64,000 bases of DNA from Montifringilla adamsi (GCA_017590115.1 JAGGNK010008781.1:6055371-6119370); one strand, 5' to 3'; shown: positions 13,888 to 26,407, numbered from the stretch's first letter. Translations and numbers: made by a program. Notes: generated from the letters alone by a model not told the origin.

Positions 13888-14259
13888 GGCATTGTCTCCC
13901 ATGAACAATAAAGCCAGCATAATATTAGGCCAGGAAGGAGGAAGGGAACTCAGGCCTCAAGGCTTCAATGGGTGCCTCCAGTGACTGTCCAGACCAAAGC
14001 TCAGGGTCTCAGCCAAGGGGAGGGAATGCCTCAGCACCCCCAGGGCCCCATCCATCCTCCTGGGCCGCCACCGTGCCCATGTGCTGCTCCCAACTTCCAG
14101 AGACTGATCACAAGCAAATGCCTGTGAGATGGATACCCAGAGAAAGTTCAGTATTAAAAGAAAACCACTATCAGTTTCTAACACAATTAACAGCCCCCTG
14201 CCAAGAGAGCCAGTACGAGCACTTCATCAGACCATTATAACCCTGGAGGGTATAGAGAG

Positions 14260-14400
14260 GCTGCCACGGTAACTCCTTTAATTGCCCTTAATGTTTCATT
14301 AAACACAATTACATTTAAACCTAAACTGTGCCATTTGTTGTGGTTTTAATTAGACAAAGGGCAAGATAAAAGGATTGGATTAACCCTCCTCTTCCCTCCC
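14260..14400. other. Candidate conserved noncoding element
   Basis: This is an AT-rich block dense in homeodomain-type cores: TTTAATTGCCCTTAATG, CATTAAACACAATTACATTTAAA, and TTTTAATTAGACAAAG (the last also a TCF/SOX-like ACAAAG). It is not low-complexity and is flanked by ordinary sequence. Among the blocks picked by eye, this is one of the most enhancer-like, but the call rests on motif density alone. Confidence 0.3.
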
Positions 14401-16305
14401 TCCTATCTACCAGGGACTGGTCACAGTCAAACTGGATTGAAACAGGGAGAAGAGTAAGAAGGATGGAAGCACAAAGCACATCCACAGACCTGTGCACATG
14501 GTGGAGAACACGGACCTGAACACATCAGAACCTGATGGGAAGGCAAAGCAGTGGCTGTGCCTCTCCACAGGCCTTGCAGCTCCCATTCTGGGGCTGCCAC
14601 CCACCTGCCTGCAAGATGTGTGCCCCTCCTGAGCCCTGAGATCCCTCCTGGCTCTGCCAAGTCTCTGCTGAAGTTATCAATCTGTGGTAATTTGCTTCAG
14701 CTAGGGCAGCACAGGCTGGATGTGGGACTCCTCAGTACAGCCACACTGAGAAGGACAGTCCCAGCAAGGGTGGGAGCTCTGGATGGACACTGGCCTGAAG
14801 GAAAGGCATTCCTTTACTTCCATAATCCCACTGCTGACAGCAAAGCTCCCTGAGCTTGTGCAGATCACACTTACCCATTTTATCCATCTGACATCACTTC
14901 AGTGATTTCCCTTCAATACACCCCCAGTTACACCCCTCACACACGAATTAAGGTCTCTCCAAGGTCACCAGCTTGTTTCCATGCTCCAGCAGCCTCTGCA
15001 AGGAGAGCTGGCAGCACCCTCTGCTCTGAGCTTTTCTTCCAAGTCCAGCACCTCTTGCTATAGCTCCAGACCTCTTTTTTTAACTCCAGTTCTGCAGTTT
15101 CTTTGGCATAATGATTGATTCCCATGGCCACATGGTCACACTGTTACTGATGCCTTTCCTCTGCTAGGAAGATGCATCAGCCCAATTCTTCTACTGTGCT
15201 GGATGTGCTCTCAGTCCCGTAAGCTTTTGAAGCCATTCTTGAAACACACACTGAAAAAGAGCATGCAAACACTTACTTCAGCCTAATAAAAAGAAAAACC
15301 ATACAGAATTTATTCCATACTTCTTCAAGTATTGCTTCCAAATTAGGTCTAAGGCTTAAATGCTGAGACTGTGCAGCTTTATTTGATGTTGCAAACAGCT
15401 CTGGCAAACCAGGCTGTCTCCTCCATCTTTTCTGAGTCTTTCAGTGACTTACAGGAAAAAGAAAAGAAGATTTAGCTGCAGTGCCACACACCCAAATCAG
15501 AATAAACTGCTGAAATGCTGCTCTGTTCAGAGATTTATGATACAATTAACATTTTCGTTGGTTTCTAATGACTTCTTTCTTCCTTTCTGAAGCTGACAAG
15601 AGAGTAGGAATAGCCACGGGGTATAATCAGACTGTCTGCAAGGTGGAAGGGAAATGAAGCAGAGCAGAAAGGGACTCTCTGAAGCAGCCGGGTATCATTA
15701 TTATCTCTTTGTGGGAGCATTAGCACCATTGGAGGGCACTCGGGCACCACTGGAACAAGAGCAGCATAAGAACTTGAATAGAACCGAGGAGAAGATTAAA
15801 AGAATGAAACAGACACTCAGTGACAGGTCTGAATAGGCTCCTTTGTGCCACAAGACTTGCTGAGATTTTGCTATCGCTTGACAAGTGCCAAAACTCCACA
15901 GGTCTGATCCGAAGACTACACGTGTCAACAGGAAGCCTTCCATTAACTTCAGGGAAACTTAGCCCCAGCCAAGGTGTAATAGATCATGTACCACCATTAC
16001 AGGGAAATAAGGGAAATCCATCTTGGAATTCTCACTACTAATTTTCAGCAATTTTTCACAATATATCTCATCATCACAGTGTCTACTCACACAATAAATC
16101 AATGCTTGTGCAGAGCGGTGAGAAAAATGAGGGGATGGGGCGGGTGGGAAAGGTGGCAAGGGGAAACATGTGCCATGGCTGAGCAGGGAGTAATTGCAGC
16201 AAGAACAAGCCTCCCTTTGGCCCATTAACACAGCTGACTAATTGCTGCCAAGGTGCACAATGGCCTCACCAGTTGAAGAGACAAAGCTTTAACATCTCTG
16301 CTTGG
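14401..16305. other. Gene-free DNA, nothing recognised
   Basis: Nothing beyond short chance open frames was recognised. The sequence between 15240 and 15560 is moderately AT-rich but has no clear motif clustering. Confidence 0.55.
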
Positions 16306-16390
16306 GAGGAAACTGAGGCATGGAGATTGCTCTGCCAAGGTGCTGAGACACAAGTGCTGAACAGCTCTTGTGAGATTGCCGTGGCCATGG
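16306..16390 (-). mobile_element. Possible MIR-type SINE remnant
   Basis: The stretch near 16306-16345 reads 'ggaggaaactgaggcatgg' and then 'tctgccaaggtgctgagacac'. This follows the order of the reverse complement of the MIR 3' region (gaggaaactgaggcacagag, then cttgcccaaggtcacac). The match is partial and the rest is degraded. It could also be a chance match, since the aaactgaggc core is short. Confidence 0.4.
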
Positions 16391-18869
16391 CTTGGTGCTC
16401 CACTTGGAAAAAACTGCCAGAGCAGGGCCCTCCTCCATCAGTGGAGGCTGCCTGTCCCCAGTAAAGCTCCAGGTGCTGCTGAAAGAGCATGTGCACATCC
16501 CTGCTCCTGCCTCCAGGATTAAGGGGTGACCCTTAGGTTTGAGCTTTGGGGAGCCAGAGGGAGTGAGGGGCAGAGGGGTACGAGGGAGTGGGGAGAACAG
16601 CTGTTAAGCTGTTAGAGATAATAAATTGAATAGCTCTGAAATTGGACCCACAAGGATAAAAGTGATTTTAGTGCCTATAAGACCGACTATAAACTCAATC
16701 TGTCAGACAGCAGCAGCTGTTAAAGATAATGGTCCTGGTAAATTTAACTTCCAAACTGCCACAAAGGGACTAGTGTGATGTTAAGTTTCTCCCTTCTTTG
16801 AAAGGGGGTGGGGAGAAAAAAAAAAAGGCATCAAAAAACCACAAGATCTTAAACATGCATCTCCTGTCAGCTCATCAAAAAACCTGCTTTGAAGAGCCAG
16901 GATGGGCAATACCCCCATGGGGGAGAGAGATCTCCCAGAGGCTTTTAAGCAGATGAATACCTCTGGGCTGCTTTGATAGGATTCTACAAATAATACCAAA
17001 TATTTGCTAATCAGCCAAGGTCAGCGGGGAAAGAAGTGACTCTCTGCTCCAAAGCCAGGCATCTCCTAATTATTTAAGTCCACGCTGTGACTTTTTCATC
17101 AGCTCTAGGCAAAGAAAAGCATCTAGCTGGACTGCTCCTGAGCAGACGGTGACTCTGGAGCATTCCCTGTCCCTCAGCCCTCCCTTGTCCTGGCAGGGCA
17201 CAGGGACTGCTGATCCCGCCCCTAGCAGCTGCCCAGCACACAGTGCATATGGGGCAGTGAGGGGCAGCCCCAGCACAGCACGGAGAGGCAGCGCTTGCTC
17301 CAGCTATGGATGCCCTTGTCTGCTCACAGAAAATTGTTGCTTGTACTAAGTGTCCCACCAAAAACACAAGGAATTTTACCACTGAGCCCAGCAGGGTCGG
17401 GGTGTGCCTGCAGAAGAAAGTTCTAGAGTGGCAAGTAATTCTTCCAAACCTATTTTCCCTGACAAGCAGGCTAAGGACACATTTTACACCAACCACTGTT
17501 CCAAATAAGCCATTCGCAGCAAGTGGTTTTAATGTGACAATCAGAACTACTTAAGCAATTTTGGAAAGGCAGCAGGATTTGGCCACAGGAACTGAACACA
17601 GTCCAGTTAACTTCACCTAACAAAGCAGCTATGGCAACTACAGAACCGTCATCAATTTCTTACAGAATAAAGCAAACAAGACCCAAATGGCCTGGGTGAG
17701 AAAGGAGGCCTGGTCTTGCTGGACTTCCTCCTCATCCCTGCTTGGCTCCACACCTCCAGCATGGTTTGCAGCATGTCCACTTCTACAGCCCTTCCCAGGG
17801 CACACCACAGGGACATGTACCTTTCCTACACAAACCTCTCCTTAGCACATATTCTCAATATCCTGCTTGCTTCAGGATCAGAGGAGGGTTTCATCTCAAG
17901 AGGATTTCTACACAGCTCATTTTTCAACTGTCTGAGTGGTACTCTTGGCCTCTTGCCACTCTGAGGGAAGTGGTTCCTTTGGAAATGTTTTTATCCCAAT
18001 GGAGATGAGATTTCTCATGTGCTTAGCATAACATCTGTGCCTGGATGGATTTGGATTTCATTGGAGTGAAGGATATGGTGTCAAATGCAGCAATGCTTCC
18101 AATCAAGGTCTTGGGAGAGGACCATGCAACTGCTTTGAAGCAATATCCCAGAGTTCCCAAGCCTGGGATATTTTTCAAGGGCTTGGAGGAATCACTCCTT
18201 TTGGATGCACTTCAGCAGTACTCTTCATTTCTAACCAGTAGTCAAAGAAGGTTGAAGGTCTCAAGTCAGAAGCAATGTAAAATAGCTTTAAGCTATTTTG
18301 AGTTAAAAACTCCTGATTTTATTCAACACTGTGGTTATTTGTCACTGTAGCTCTCACCCAGGGATACAGGAAGAGTCCAGTCAAACTTAAATGCGTAGAC
18401 TACCTCAGGGGGCATTCACAGATATGCTAATAATAGAAGAGAGCAACCCCAAACCCCAGTGATTTACACATTTCATTGTCACTGGAAAGCTCCGATTCAA
18501 GAGCAGCTCTTCCAGCTTTTTTGTATCAGTGATATGTAAGGACAGTATGGCAAGGATAGAGGGTTAATCCCTGTGAAATGATTTATCACTGCAACCATGT
18601 ACAATACAGCTTCTGTCACAGCTGTCTGTCACTTCTCAGCAATGAACCAGGGAACATTATTCTCAGGAACATCCAAGTTTGGAACTGGAGTTCCCCTAAA
18701 GCGATTCCCCAGATATGAGCAGCCCTGTGCATACAGCACACACTGGTTATCTACCTCCCATCACACTTCTTTGTGCTCTCAGAGGGGGGAAAAAAAGAAA
18801 AAAAAGGCAAGGGAGGGGAGGAGTAGAAAAAAAAATAGCCGCTGCAGGCCTCCGGGTTAAACTGTGACC
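16391..18869. other. Gene-free DNA, nothing recognised
   Basis: No exon or RNA gene was recognised. Open frames near 17070-17550 and 17716-18350 lack known domains. A purine-rich, A-run stretch lies at about 18785-18835. Confidence 0.55.
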
Positions 18870-19015
18870 TACTTCAATCCACACTGCTGCCCATTATTAC
18901 CAATCCAATTATTCCAGACAGGTTAACTCAGCTTTAATTTATGTCAATCCAATTACTTTTTTTTATTATTTATTAAATAAAAAGATCACTTCATGCTTCA
19001 AATGATTTATGAATA
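18870..19015. other. Candidate conserved noncoding element
   Basis: Repeated 'tcaatccaatta'-like motifs (CCAATTATT at 18904 and TCAATCCAATTAC near 18945) sit beside TTTAATTTATG and an AT-rich end (TTTTTTTATTATTTATTAAATAAAA). CCAAT-box and homeodomain-like cores cluster within 130 bases. This suggests an enhancer-like block, with no alignment to support it. Confidence 0.25.
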
Positions 19016-19654
19016 CTGGGTCAGCATCCAGGGAAAGGACTTGGGAATGCTCAAGGTCAAGGCTGGCCTCATGCAGGAAATCCCTCCCAGAATTTGTGGG
19101 GAGAGCTTTACTCACCTCATCTCGCTTTTTGCATTTTAATTGGATCTCTCACACAAAAGCCTGTGGCTTCCAGGACTCTGCTCAGTGAGCAGGAATGGTA
19201 TTCCAATTGCAAATATGTTTCAGCTGAAGTAAGAGGCACTTAAATTAACTAGATCTCCGTGTCTGCTGCAGTGTAATGGGACAGTCTAGCACACAGCTTT
19301 CCCCTCCAGGGGAAAAATGAATCCAGGACGGACATTTTTCAGACACAAAGGGGAGTCAAGTATCCAAATGTCCACTTCACCTCCCCTTTGGTGACCTTCT
19401 CCAGAAGGCAGCAGAGCTGTTTAAACAACCCCATCCCCACTTTCACTCCTGCCTTCAGTCACTGCCAGGATTCTGGCAAACTTCCCTGGGAATAAAGTGC
19501 CTTGTATCAGGGTGCTGTTAAAACATGCTCAGCAGCTCCTCCTTAGCAGGGCACAAAGCCTCAGCCTCCTCTTTGCCTCCAGAGCCAGGACTGAAGCACC
19601 ACGAGATGCTGTGTCTGCTTCCTGACACCTCTGGAACTGAGCCCACCTCCTCCA
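19016..19654. other. Gene-free DNA, nothing recognised
   Basis: Ordinary mixed-composition sequence; no gene or repeat was recognised. Confidence 0.55.
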
Positions 19655-19757
19655 AAAAAGGGTTCCAGATGACTCAGGTCAACTTCTACCACTAACCCAC
19701 CCTCTGACCTTGGCAAACTCCTTTTGAGTTGGGTGCCCTGGTTTCCTGTCCCACAGA
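19655..19757 (+). mobile_element. MIR-type CORE-SINE remnant
   Basis: The order 'gggttccagatg ... ctaccactaac ... ctctgaccttggcaaactcc ... gtgccctggtttcctgtc' follows the MIR consensus as I remember it (gggttctag, tctgccactaac, tgtgtgaccttgggcaagtcac, gtgcctcagtttcctc) across about 100 bases in the right order. It is diverged and lacks both ends, as expected for a very old insertion. MIRs are ancient tRNA-derived SINEs shared across amniotes. A repeat-library search would confirm it. Confidence 0.6.
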
Positions 19758-19968
19758 GCCACCCACCTGCTCTGCCTCCTGCCCCTGCTCAGCTTGGGCT
19801 GGTCACTACAGCCCCTGCCAGGGAGCAAGAGAATCAACACCCAACAGCCTTCTGAGTGTCTCCCTGACTCCCAGACAGGCCATGAGCAGAGCTGGCTCAG
19901 TTTTTAACACATATTCCTCAGTTCTTTTCTCCTCAGTGTTTCTAATTAGGACCAAAATAGTTTTACTC

Positions 19969-19992
19969 TTTTTTTTTTTTTTTTTTTTTTTT
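19969..19992. repeat. Poly-T tract (24 nt)
   Basis: An uninterrupted run of 24 T, about 210 bases downstream of the MIR remnant. No retroposon body was recognised directly against it. Confidence 0.95.
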
Positions 19993-21410
19993 ATCCTGTC
20001 CAGCCGATCTCAGCTGCCATGGCAGCAGAGTCAGCTCTGCAGATAATGTGGATGCCAAACCATTTCCAAGGCTTTGAGTTAAAACCTTGAGAGGTACCTT
20101 GAAGATAAGATAGAGTTGCTGAAGTCGGTGAGACCCGGTTTCCCAAGCCAAAAGGCAGCAGCCAGGAAGCCACACTCTACAGGGGCTGGTGCTTCCAAGA
20201 GAGCCCTGGAGCAGAGCCTTGGGGGTTGAGGCCACAGAGGCATGCTGAGTCACAGGGAAGTGGATGTAAAGCCTAACTGCATCCAGATGGGGAAATACAG
20301 GGAAAAGAGATTTCAAGGATAAGCATAAAATCACTTCCAAAAAAGCATCTTCCTTTTCGAAGAAGAAAAGGGAAGAAAAAGCATCTCAAATCAAGAATGT
20401 GATTTTAACAGCCTCTTCAAAATGCTTCCTTCACCTCCTTAGAAGAACTAAACGAGTACTACCTACATCTCAGCCATAACCAGACAGCTGGACAATAGGG
20501 TTATCCAAAATCATCTCAGTCACGGACAACACAGCAAATCTCTGCCTGAAAGCATGTCCAGACATCCAAACACTGAGTCACTTCAGTATCCCAGCCAGTG
20601 TGTCCTTGGGGGAGAAAAGCCAGACACTCATCTGGGACACCCCACAGTGCCAGACACCCCCCTGGGGCAGAGCCCCTTGGGAGCAATGCCAGCCAGAGTG
20701 AGGATCTGTGATAAGAGGTGGGATCATGTATCACCCTTTCTCAATCTCTCCTGCTTTTTCATCCTCACACTTCCCACTATCTCCAGCAGCCTGGGCAGCA
20801 ACCCTTTCCCATCCCTCCCACATTGTTTTGGGAATAGGGCATGTCTGTTTTTATCTAACATCCTGAGAATAATTATCAGTGTGCACAGATTGCTTGTAGC
20901 TGACTGGGTACTGCCATCCTACCCCAGTTTTAGATGAGGACACCAGAACAGGTCAGTAGGCTGCTAATAGGTACTCAGTTCCCAAAGATACCTCATTAAG
21001 GGGTGAAGGACTTTAGAACTTATTTAGTACAAAGTTAAATGCTGGATAAGGAAAACATTAGCATGCACAAGCCTATTATATTATTCCTTTCCTTATCCTC
21101 AGACTGTGCCATTAGGAAAGTACATAAGAAACTGGAATTTTGCTGTATGGCTCTAATAGATGTCCACATACTTCTCAAGGACTTTTTGGATACAGCTTTG
21201 TGGAATGCACAGCCCAAAGTCATTATGTCTGAAGCAGTTGTTGAGTGGTCTGAAAGCAGACAAATGGAAACAGAACCCTAACCAAAATTACTAACTTTTG
21301 CAAAGAGGGATTTTTGAAATTCAGGAAATGCATTACTAAAGCCAGAGAACTTAAAATTCATATTTTGCATGCCACCAAAGAAATGTGGATAGGCCTCCTT
21401 GGAGAGAAAA
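19993..21410. other. Gene-free DNA, nothing recognised
   Basis: No gene was recognised. Frames at 19963-20340 (minus) and 20554-20937 (plus) have no known domain, and the first is extended by translation of the poly-T tract. Confidence 0.55.
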
Positions 21411-21430
21411 AAAAACAAACACACACACAG

Positions 21431-21469
<39 letters not shown>

Positions 21470-21478
21470 ATCGCCAAC
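21409..21478. repeat. A-rich low-complexity tract with a 48-nt poly-A
   Basis: A short A8/CA-repeat stretch (21409-21430) runs into 48 uninterrupted A (21431-21478), the longest mononucleotide run in the window. There is no retroposon body upstream that I recognise, so a microsatellite is the simplest reading. Such runs are length-polymorphic and prone to assembly error. Confidence 0.95.
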
Positions 21479-21762
21479 ACATTTTACAAGAGATTTGCAA
21501 ACTACAAAGCTGCATTTTGACTAATTTCTTCTTCGTTTAGAGAGATGCTGCTTGTATTCCTTTTTTGAAGTAAAGAAAAAAATCTCTTAACCCACTACGC
21601 ATTACATCAGGATAACTTCTTCATAGAAGTGGTACTTAGGGGACCTCTAAATCTTATCTAGACAGTATTATGTATGATGCCACATCCCTATTTCTCCCAC
21701 AAATAAAATTTGAATTTTATTCCCACCACATAAAGATACTAATTCTGAACACTTTAGGGAAG
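21479..21762. other. AT-rich spacer between two poly-A tracts
   Basis: About 280 bases of AT-rich unique sequence with no recognised exon or repeat. It lies between two long A tracts of the same orientation, which raises the possibility of an old retroposed or duplicated segment, but no similarity between the two flanks was seen. Confidence 0.5.
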
Positions 21763-21784
21763 AAAAAAAAAAAAAAACACAAAC

Positions 21785-21816
<32 letters not shown>
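21763..21816. repeat. Interrupted poly-A tract (15 + 31 nt)
   Basis: A15 (21763-21777), a short 'cacaaacc' interruption, then A31 (21786-21816). The interruption suggests an older, partly degraded tract. Confidence 0.95.
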
Positions 21817-21818
<2 letters not shown>

Positions 21819-24800
21819 AAGTACATGTCCATCAAGTGGCTTTGAAATTTCCATCCCAAACACCAAGATGGCCCCTTGGGCTGGGACAGCCTTGTTTCAA
21901 TTAGTGCTGCTCTGCCCAGCCTCATTGTAAGAGTTGGGAACAGCCAGCATTCCCAAGGGCCATGAGCTCTTCCCCCTATTGTTTTAGGCTCAGCATTGAG
22001 AGAGCAAGTGGAGGAATACCAGAGACAAACAGGAGGGAGGCAGCTGTATTCACTTTCCCTAGGGCTATTTCTGCCAAGTCTTAAATTAATATTGAGATCC
22101 TTCACTCTTTTCCCTCTACATTTTCTACCAGAGACACCAGGTTTGTCCCAAGTTGTCTGTGACCTGGCACTGCATCTCCTGAATCAAAGTCCCACTTTTG
22201 AGGGCAAAATCTAATGTGGGCAGGTGAAAGAAAAAGCCTCACAGCTCCTGCCTTTGGCTGAGTCCAGGGAAGAGTCTGCTCTCTACAAAAAAGGGCTGGA
22301 AACACTTCCAGTTCCAGGCTGGTATGAACTGAGGGGAACCAGTCCCTCAGGACCCCCGCTCTGCCCTTCATTTCAGAAGAAGTCCCTGAGCAGGCTCCAG
22401 CTCAGCATGTGCTGTCAGTTCACTCATGACACGTGCTCATGTTGCTTTTCTGCCAACCCTTTCAAAAGCAAAAAGGAGGAGGCAAAAAGCAGAAAAAAAG
22501 TACAGCAAAAAAATGATGCCACTCTCAAGAAATGGCACTTTAGGCAGCCTCCACTACATCAGTAATGACAGTCAATAGTGCCTCCAAGGACTTCCTTTCT
22601 TCAAGTCAATACTACATTCTGACAGCCAGTTTCTTCCTGGGATCCATGAGCCTCTCTTCCAAATTCAATCTTGCTCAGACAATCATTCCTCCAAGGCTTT
22701 TATCCAGCTTACAGATAGTGCAGAGATACAAGAGCCAAACTGTGAGGAAATCTTTCTGCTGCTCTCCAGAAATGCACTTCTTTACTAAGTGGCTTTTCTT
22801 ACCCACCAGGGTCACACGCAGCATTAAGCAAGCCAAGGGTCATGACAAATACAGCAGAGATGCTTAAACAAATACCTCATCCTGGATTCCACACAGCTTA
22901 GGCTTCAGGTGATCCCCTCCTACAGCTTTCCCTCTAAGGGGATTTACACTGCACTGGCTGGCAAACACATGCACAAGAGGAAAGCAAGCCAGAGCACAGG
23001 ACCTTCCAAGAAGACACCACAACTTAAAATCTACAAAGCTCATTTCCCTGACTTGGCTGCCTAAGGTAAAGCTGTCACCAGTTTTGGTGTCTCAGCAAGG
23101 AAGGTCCCATCTTGTTAAAGAACTGTTCACCTCCATCATTAAAAACATCTTTAACAGGCAGTCCTTTTCCTCAGGCACCAAGGATGAAATACACAGTCAT
23201 CCTTTAAAGAAGGCTTGGAGAAGAGAAATCATGTACTAATATAATTAAGTTCAGTGCAACAAGCCCCTGGCCTTCACCTGCAAAGACACAAGTGTAATTG
23301 CAATATTAAACAGACACATGAAAGGCCTCCAGGGTATAACAGGTTTTGCAGAGATCAACAACAAGTCCTGTGCCTTGGCAAGCACAGCCTTAGCAGCTTC
23401 CACACCAAAAAGGAGGTGCTTTGTGATCATCTCCACTGATGTCCCTATTTTACTCACAGCCTTGGATTTCAGGAAAGCCATGTTTGCTGTAAACCTTGGA
23501 CAGAGCCTTGTTTTTAAGGTACATTAAGTAAGGAGCTGTTCCTGCTTCTGCAGAAGCCTAGTTTTGATGTACCTGTGTGTTGTGGTGCCAGGAGGAGCAG
23601 AGGGGTTCCCTGCCAGATGGTGAGCAGCACAGACAAAGAGAGCCACTGTAAATTAACCTGCTGCTCCCAGCTTTGGAAAGCCACAGTGGGAAAGCCAGGT
23701 TGCAGTAGTGTCCTTGAGGTGTTCCTCCTTTCCTACATGCCAAAAGCCTTTTATGACATGAAAGCTGTCTATCAAAGGACATCCCATCAGGTAAAATGGG
23801 CTCTACCTCATTCATCACCAGGGCCTCTGCCCTCCTCCCTGCACACCTGATACCTGGAGCAAAGGAGTGGACACCAAGCCCCACAGCTGATGTTGCTCAG
23901 TGAGTAGATGAGGGCAAGCCTGAGAAACAAGGAATGAGATTTTTTCCAGCACCTTACACCTACCTCTGCAGCACCAGCAAGAGAATTACACACCCACGGG
24001 TAAAACTTTCTGGTGTCACAGAAAGTTCACCATCTCAGAGTGAGAATGTTGGTGACTGATGGGGTCCAGGGAGGGAAGGATTCCTGCTGTTTGTACAGCT
24101 TTATGGAGGAAGCTGTAAGACTGTTCTGTAGATGAAATCAGTACATATTTGCACATTAATGTAATTTAACCTGAACTCATTTTTTCTTTTAAACCTCTGG
24201 AGTGGCAGGGAAGACCCCATGAGCAAACAGGCAAAGAACATCTTTATTAAGGGAAGACTAAGGTGACAGTCTCTGACATGTCAGGCAGCTAAGCTAGCAG
24301 GAGGCTGTAGATCCATGGAAGAACAGATTGCAGGAAAGAAATGTCTCAAAAGTGTTCTCCAGTACCCACACAGAACAGCGAATTTTACCTGGCAAATGCA
24401 GTTAAAGCAGTGTAATCCTACCCACTGAGGAACAGCTTGTTTGCATGGCTGTTCTCTTAGAAGGAAATGCTTTACCAAAAACAGATGTTCACACAAAATC
24501 CCCAGAGGCTTCTGAAAATCCCCTGCAGTTAGGAGCTGTCATGATCAGTATTTTGTACAAAATAATGCCAAGGACTGCTCATTTCCCCACAGGGCAAGGT
24601 AGTTCTTTAGAGATTTTGTTACCTCAGCCCTGCTCTCCTCATTGTGCTGATCCAGGACAAACTCACCTTGGTGGCCCACAGCAGCGAGGACAGGCTGACT
24701 GTGCTGCTTGGCTCTGTCCCAGCTCAGCCTGTCCTTCCACAGATGGTGCAGGAGCACAAGAAGTCACCTCAGGTGCTGCAGCTAATTCAGCAAATATGAG

Positions 24801-24951
24801 CGTAGGCTGGTTTAGCTTGTCACACACACAACCTCAAATGTTATTTTTGGTCACACTGACCTCTCTGTCACAACACCTCTGTGGAGATGGCCCTTCCAGT
24901 GCCATGCAGACCTGCACCTCCAGAGCAGCCACCAAGCAGCACAGACACACC
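21817..24951. other. Gene-free DNA, nothing recognised
   Basis: No coding exon, RNA gene or mobile element was recognised. Overlapping frames on both strands (for example 22224-22565, 23558-23884 and 24445-24954) show no known motifs. Confidence 0.55.
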
Positions 24952-25094
24952 TGAGCTGGGACACCCCCAGCAGCAGGAAGGGGGTCTGAGCTAGGACACC
25001 CCCCAGCAGCAGGAAGGGGGTCTGAGCTGGGACACCTGCCAGCAGCAGGAAGGGGGTCTGAGCTGGGACACCCGCCAGCAGCAGGAAGGGGGTC
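24952..25094. repeat. 36-bp minisatellite, four copies
   Basis: Four head-to-tail units start at 24952 (35 bp), 24987, 25023 and 25059 (36 bp each). Each unit reads tgagctgggacacc, then a two- to four-base variable spot, then cagcagcaggaagggggtc. Units differ at only a few positions, so the array is fairly young. Because 36 is a multiple of three, the minus strand reads a repeated hydrophobic 12-residue peptide (TPFLLLAGVPAQ), which is a by-product of the unit length and not evidence of a gene. Confidence 0.95.
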
Positions 25095-26206
25095 TGTAAG
25101 GGCTCTCTGCAGCTCAGGCAGGTGTTCCCAGTCATGCTGAGCTCTTCACTGGCACTGCTGGGCAGATCCCAATGCCTGGCACAGCTTCCCACCCTGCTCT
25201 GTTCACAGCCTGACATGACTCCAAGCCCAAAGCTGCCAGCTTTGTCCAGCTGGAGTTAAAGCTCTGTACCAGTAACAATGATCACAGCATTCCTAGGAAA
25301 GGACTGACTCAGAACAGACCAAGTAGTGGATAGAGCTGAGTCAGATGGGATGAACTCTTAGCATAACCCACTTAGAAGAAAGCTACCTCCTCAGCAGGAA
25401 GAGAAAGGCAAGGAAAAAAGTAGTATCCTGGGAAGTGATTAAGGACATTGCTAAGGAAAATGTCCTTAATGAGTTGTAGGCTTTCCCATCACAGCTTTGG
25501 GGTGAAGCTGCAGAGACAGGACACAGAGCTCTCTCTCTCCCACACAGTCCCCTCATTCTGTGCTGCAGCCTGCAATCAGGGCAAGCATTCCAGCGCTCCT
25601 CCAGCCACAGGACTGCTGTTCCCAGCCCTCTGACCACAGCTCCTCCAGTCAGGGAGGCCAGAATTGTCTGCACTACAAGCAGGACATTTTGCTTGGGCCC
25701 CCTCAGACTCAGATGTGCAGCATATCCCAAATGCCAGTGATCCTGCACTCTGCCCTCATCCCAGCAACAGCTCCCACTGGCTGAAGCACAGGGCAGTGCC
25801 CAGCTGACCCCCAAATCCAGGGAAGCACGCTGCTTCCTGCCAGGTTGACTGAAATTACACCAGGAGCTTCAGTGCCTCTGGTAAATACTGCACAGACTTG
25901 TTTAGCCTGTGGCTCTTTACACGCACCCACCAGGCTCTTTTGTGTGTTCCAACACAGCTTTTCTTACGGAGGACAGAGTTAGGAAAGGCTGAGCAATGAA
26001 AGCAGAGATTGTTACCAGCTTTAACAGGCTTTGGATCATGCCAAGAACAAGTTTCGCTGTTTTAGTTGCTTCAGTATGATAATCCCACATCTTTTCTATA
26101 ATAATCAGATGCTCCTACACTGCAGTCAGCAGCAGAAGACAAAATGAGTAGTAAGGAGACAAGCAGCAATCTCCTCAAAGAGCTGAGAGGACTGCCGAGA
26201 TTATTT
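25095..26206. other. Gene-free DNA, nothing recognised
   Basis: Unique sequence with no recognised gene. The frame at 25383-25814 (minus) overlaps several plus-strand frames and has no known domain. Confidence 0.55.
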
Positions 26207-26245
26207 GTAATCTGTAATTTGTAATCTGTAATTTCAATTGTAATT
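26207..26245. repeat. 14-bp tandem duplication
   Basis: gtaatctgtaattt occurs twice without mismatch (26207-26220 and 26221-26234), followed by a related partial copy (caattgtaatttc). A short local slippage duplication. Confidence 0.9.
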
Positions 26246-26407
26246 TCATCCCTTGTCTTCCCTGACCTGTCACTGGAACTCAGGGTGATCTACACAGTGG
26301 GGTTCAGGTTGTGGTACACAGAACACTTCTGAGCAAACCAAGGGAAGCCAGCTGAGGGGCAAACTGAGGCTCATCACAGGCCTACATCACTGACCTATGC
26401 CAACCCA

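Noticed and set aside
24851..25216. Minus-strand frame with a repeated TPFLLLAGVPAQ peptide
   Set aside because: A product of the 36-bp minisatellite unit; the flanks show no coding features.
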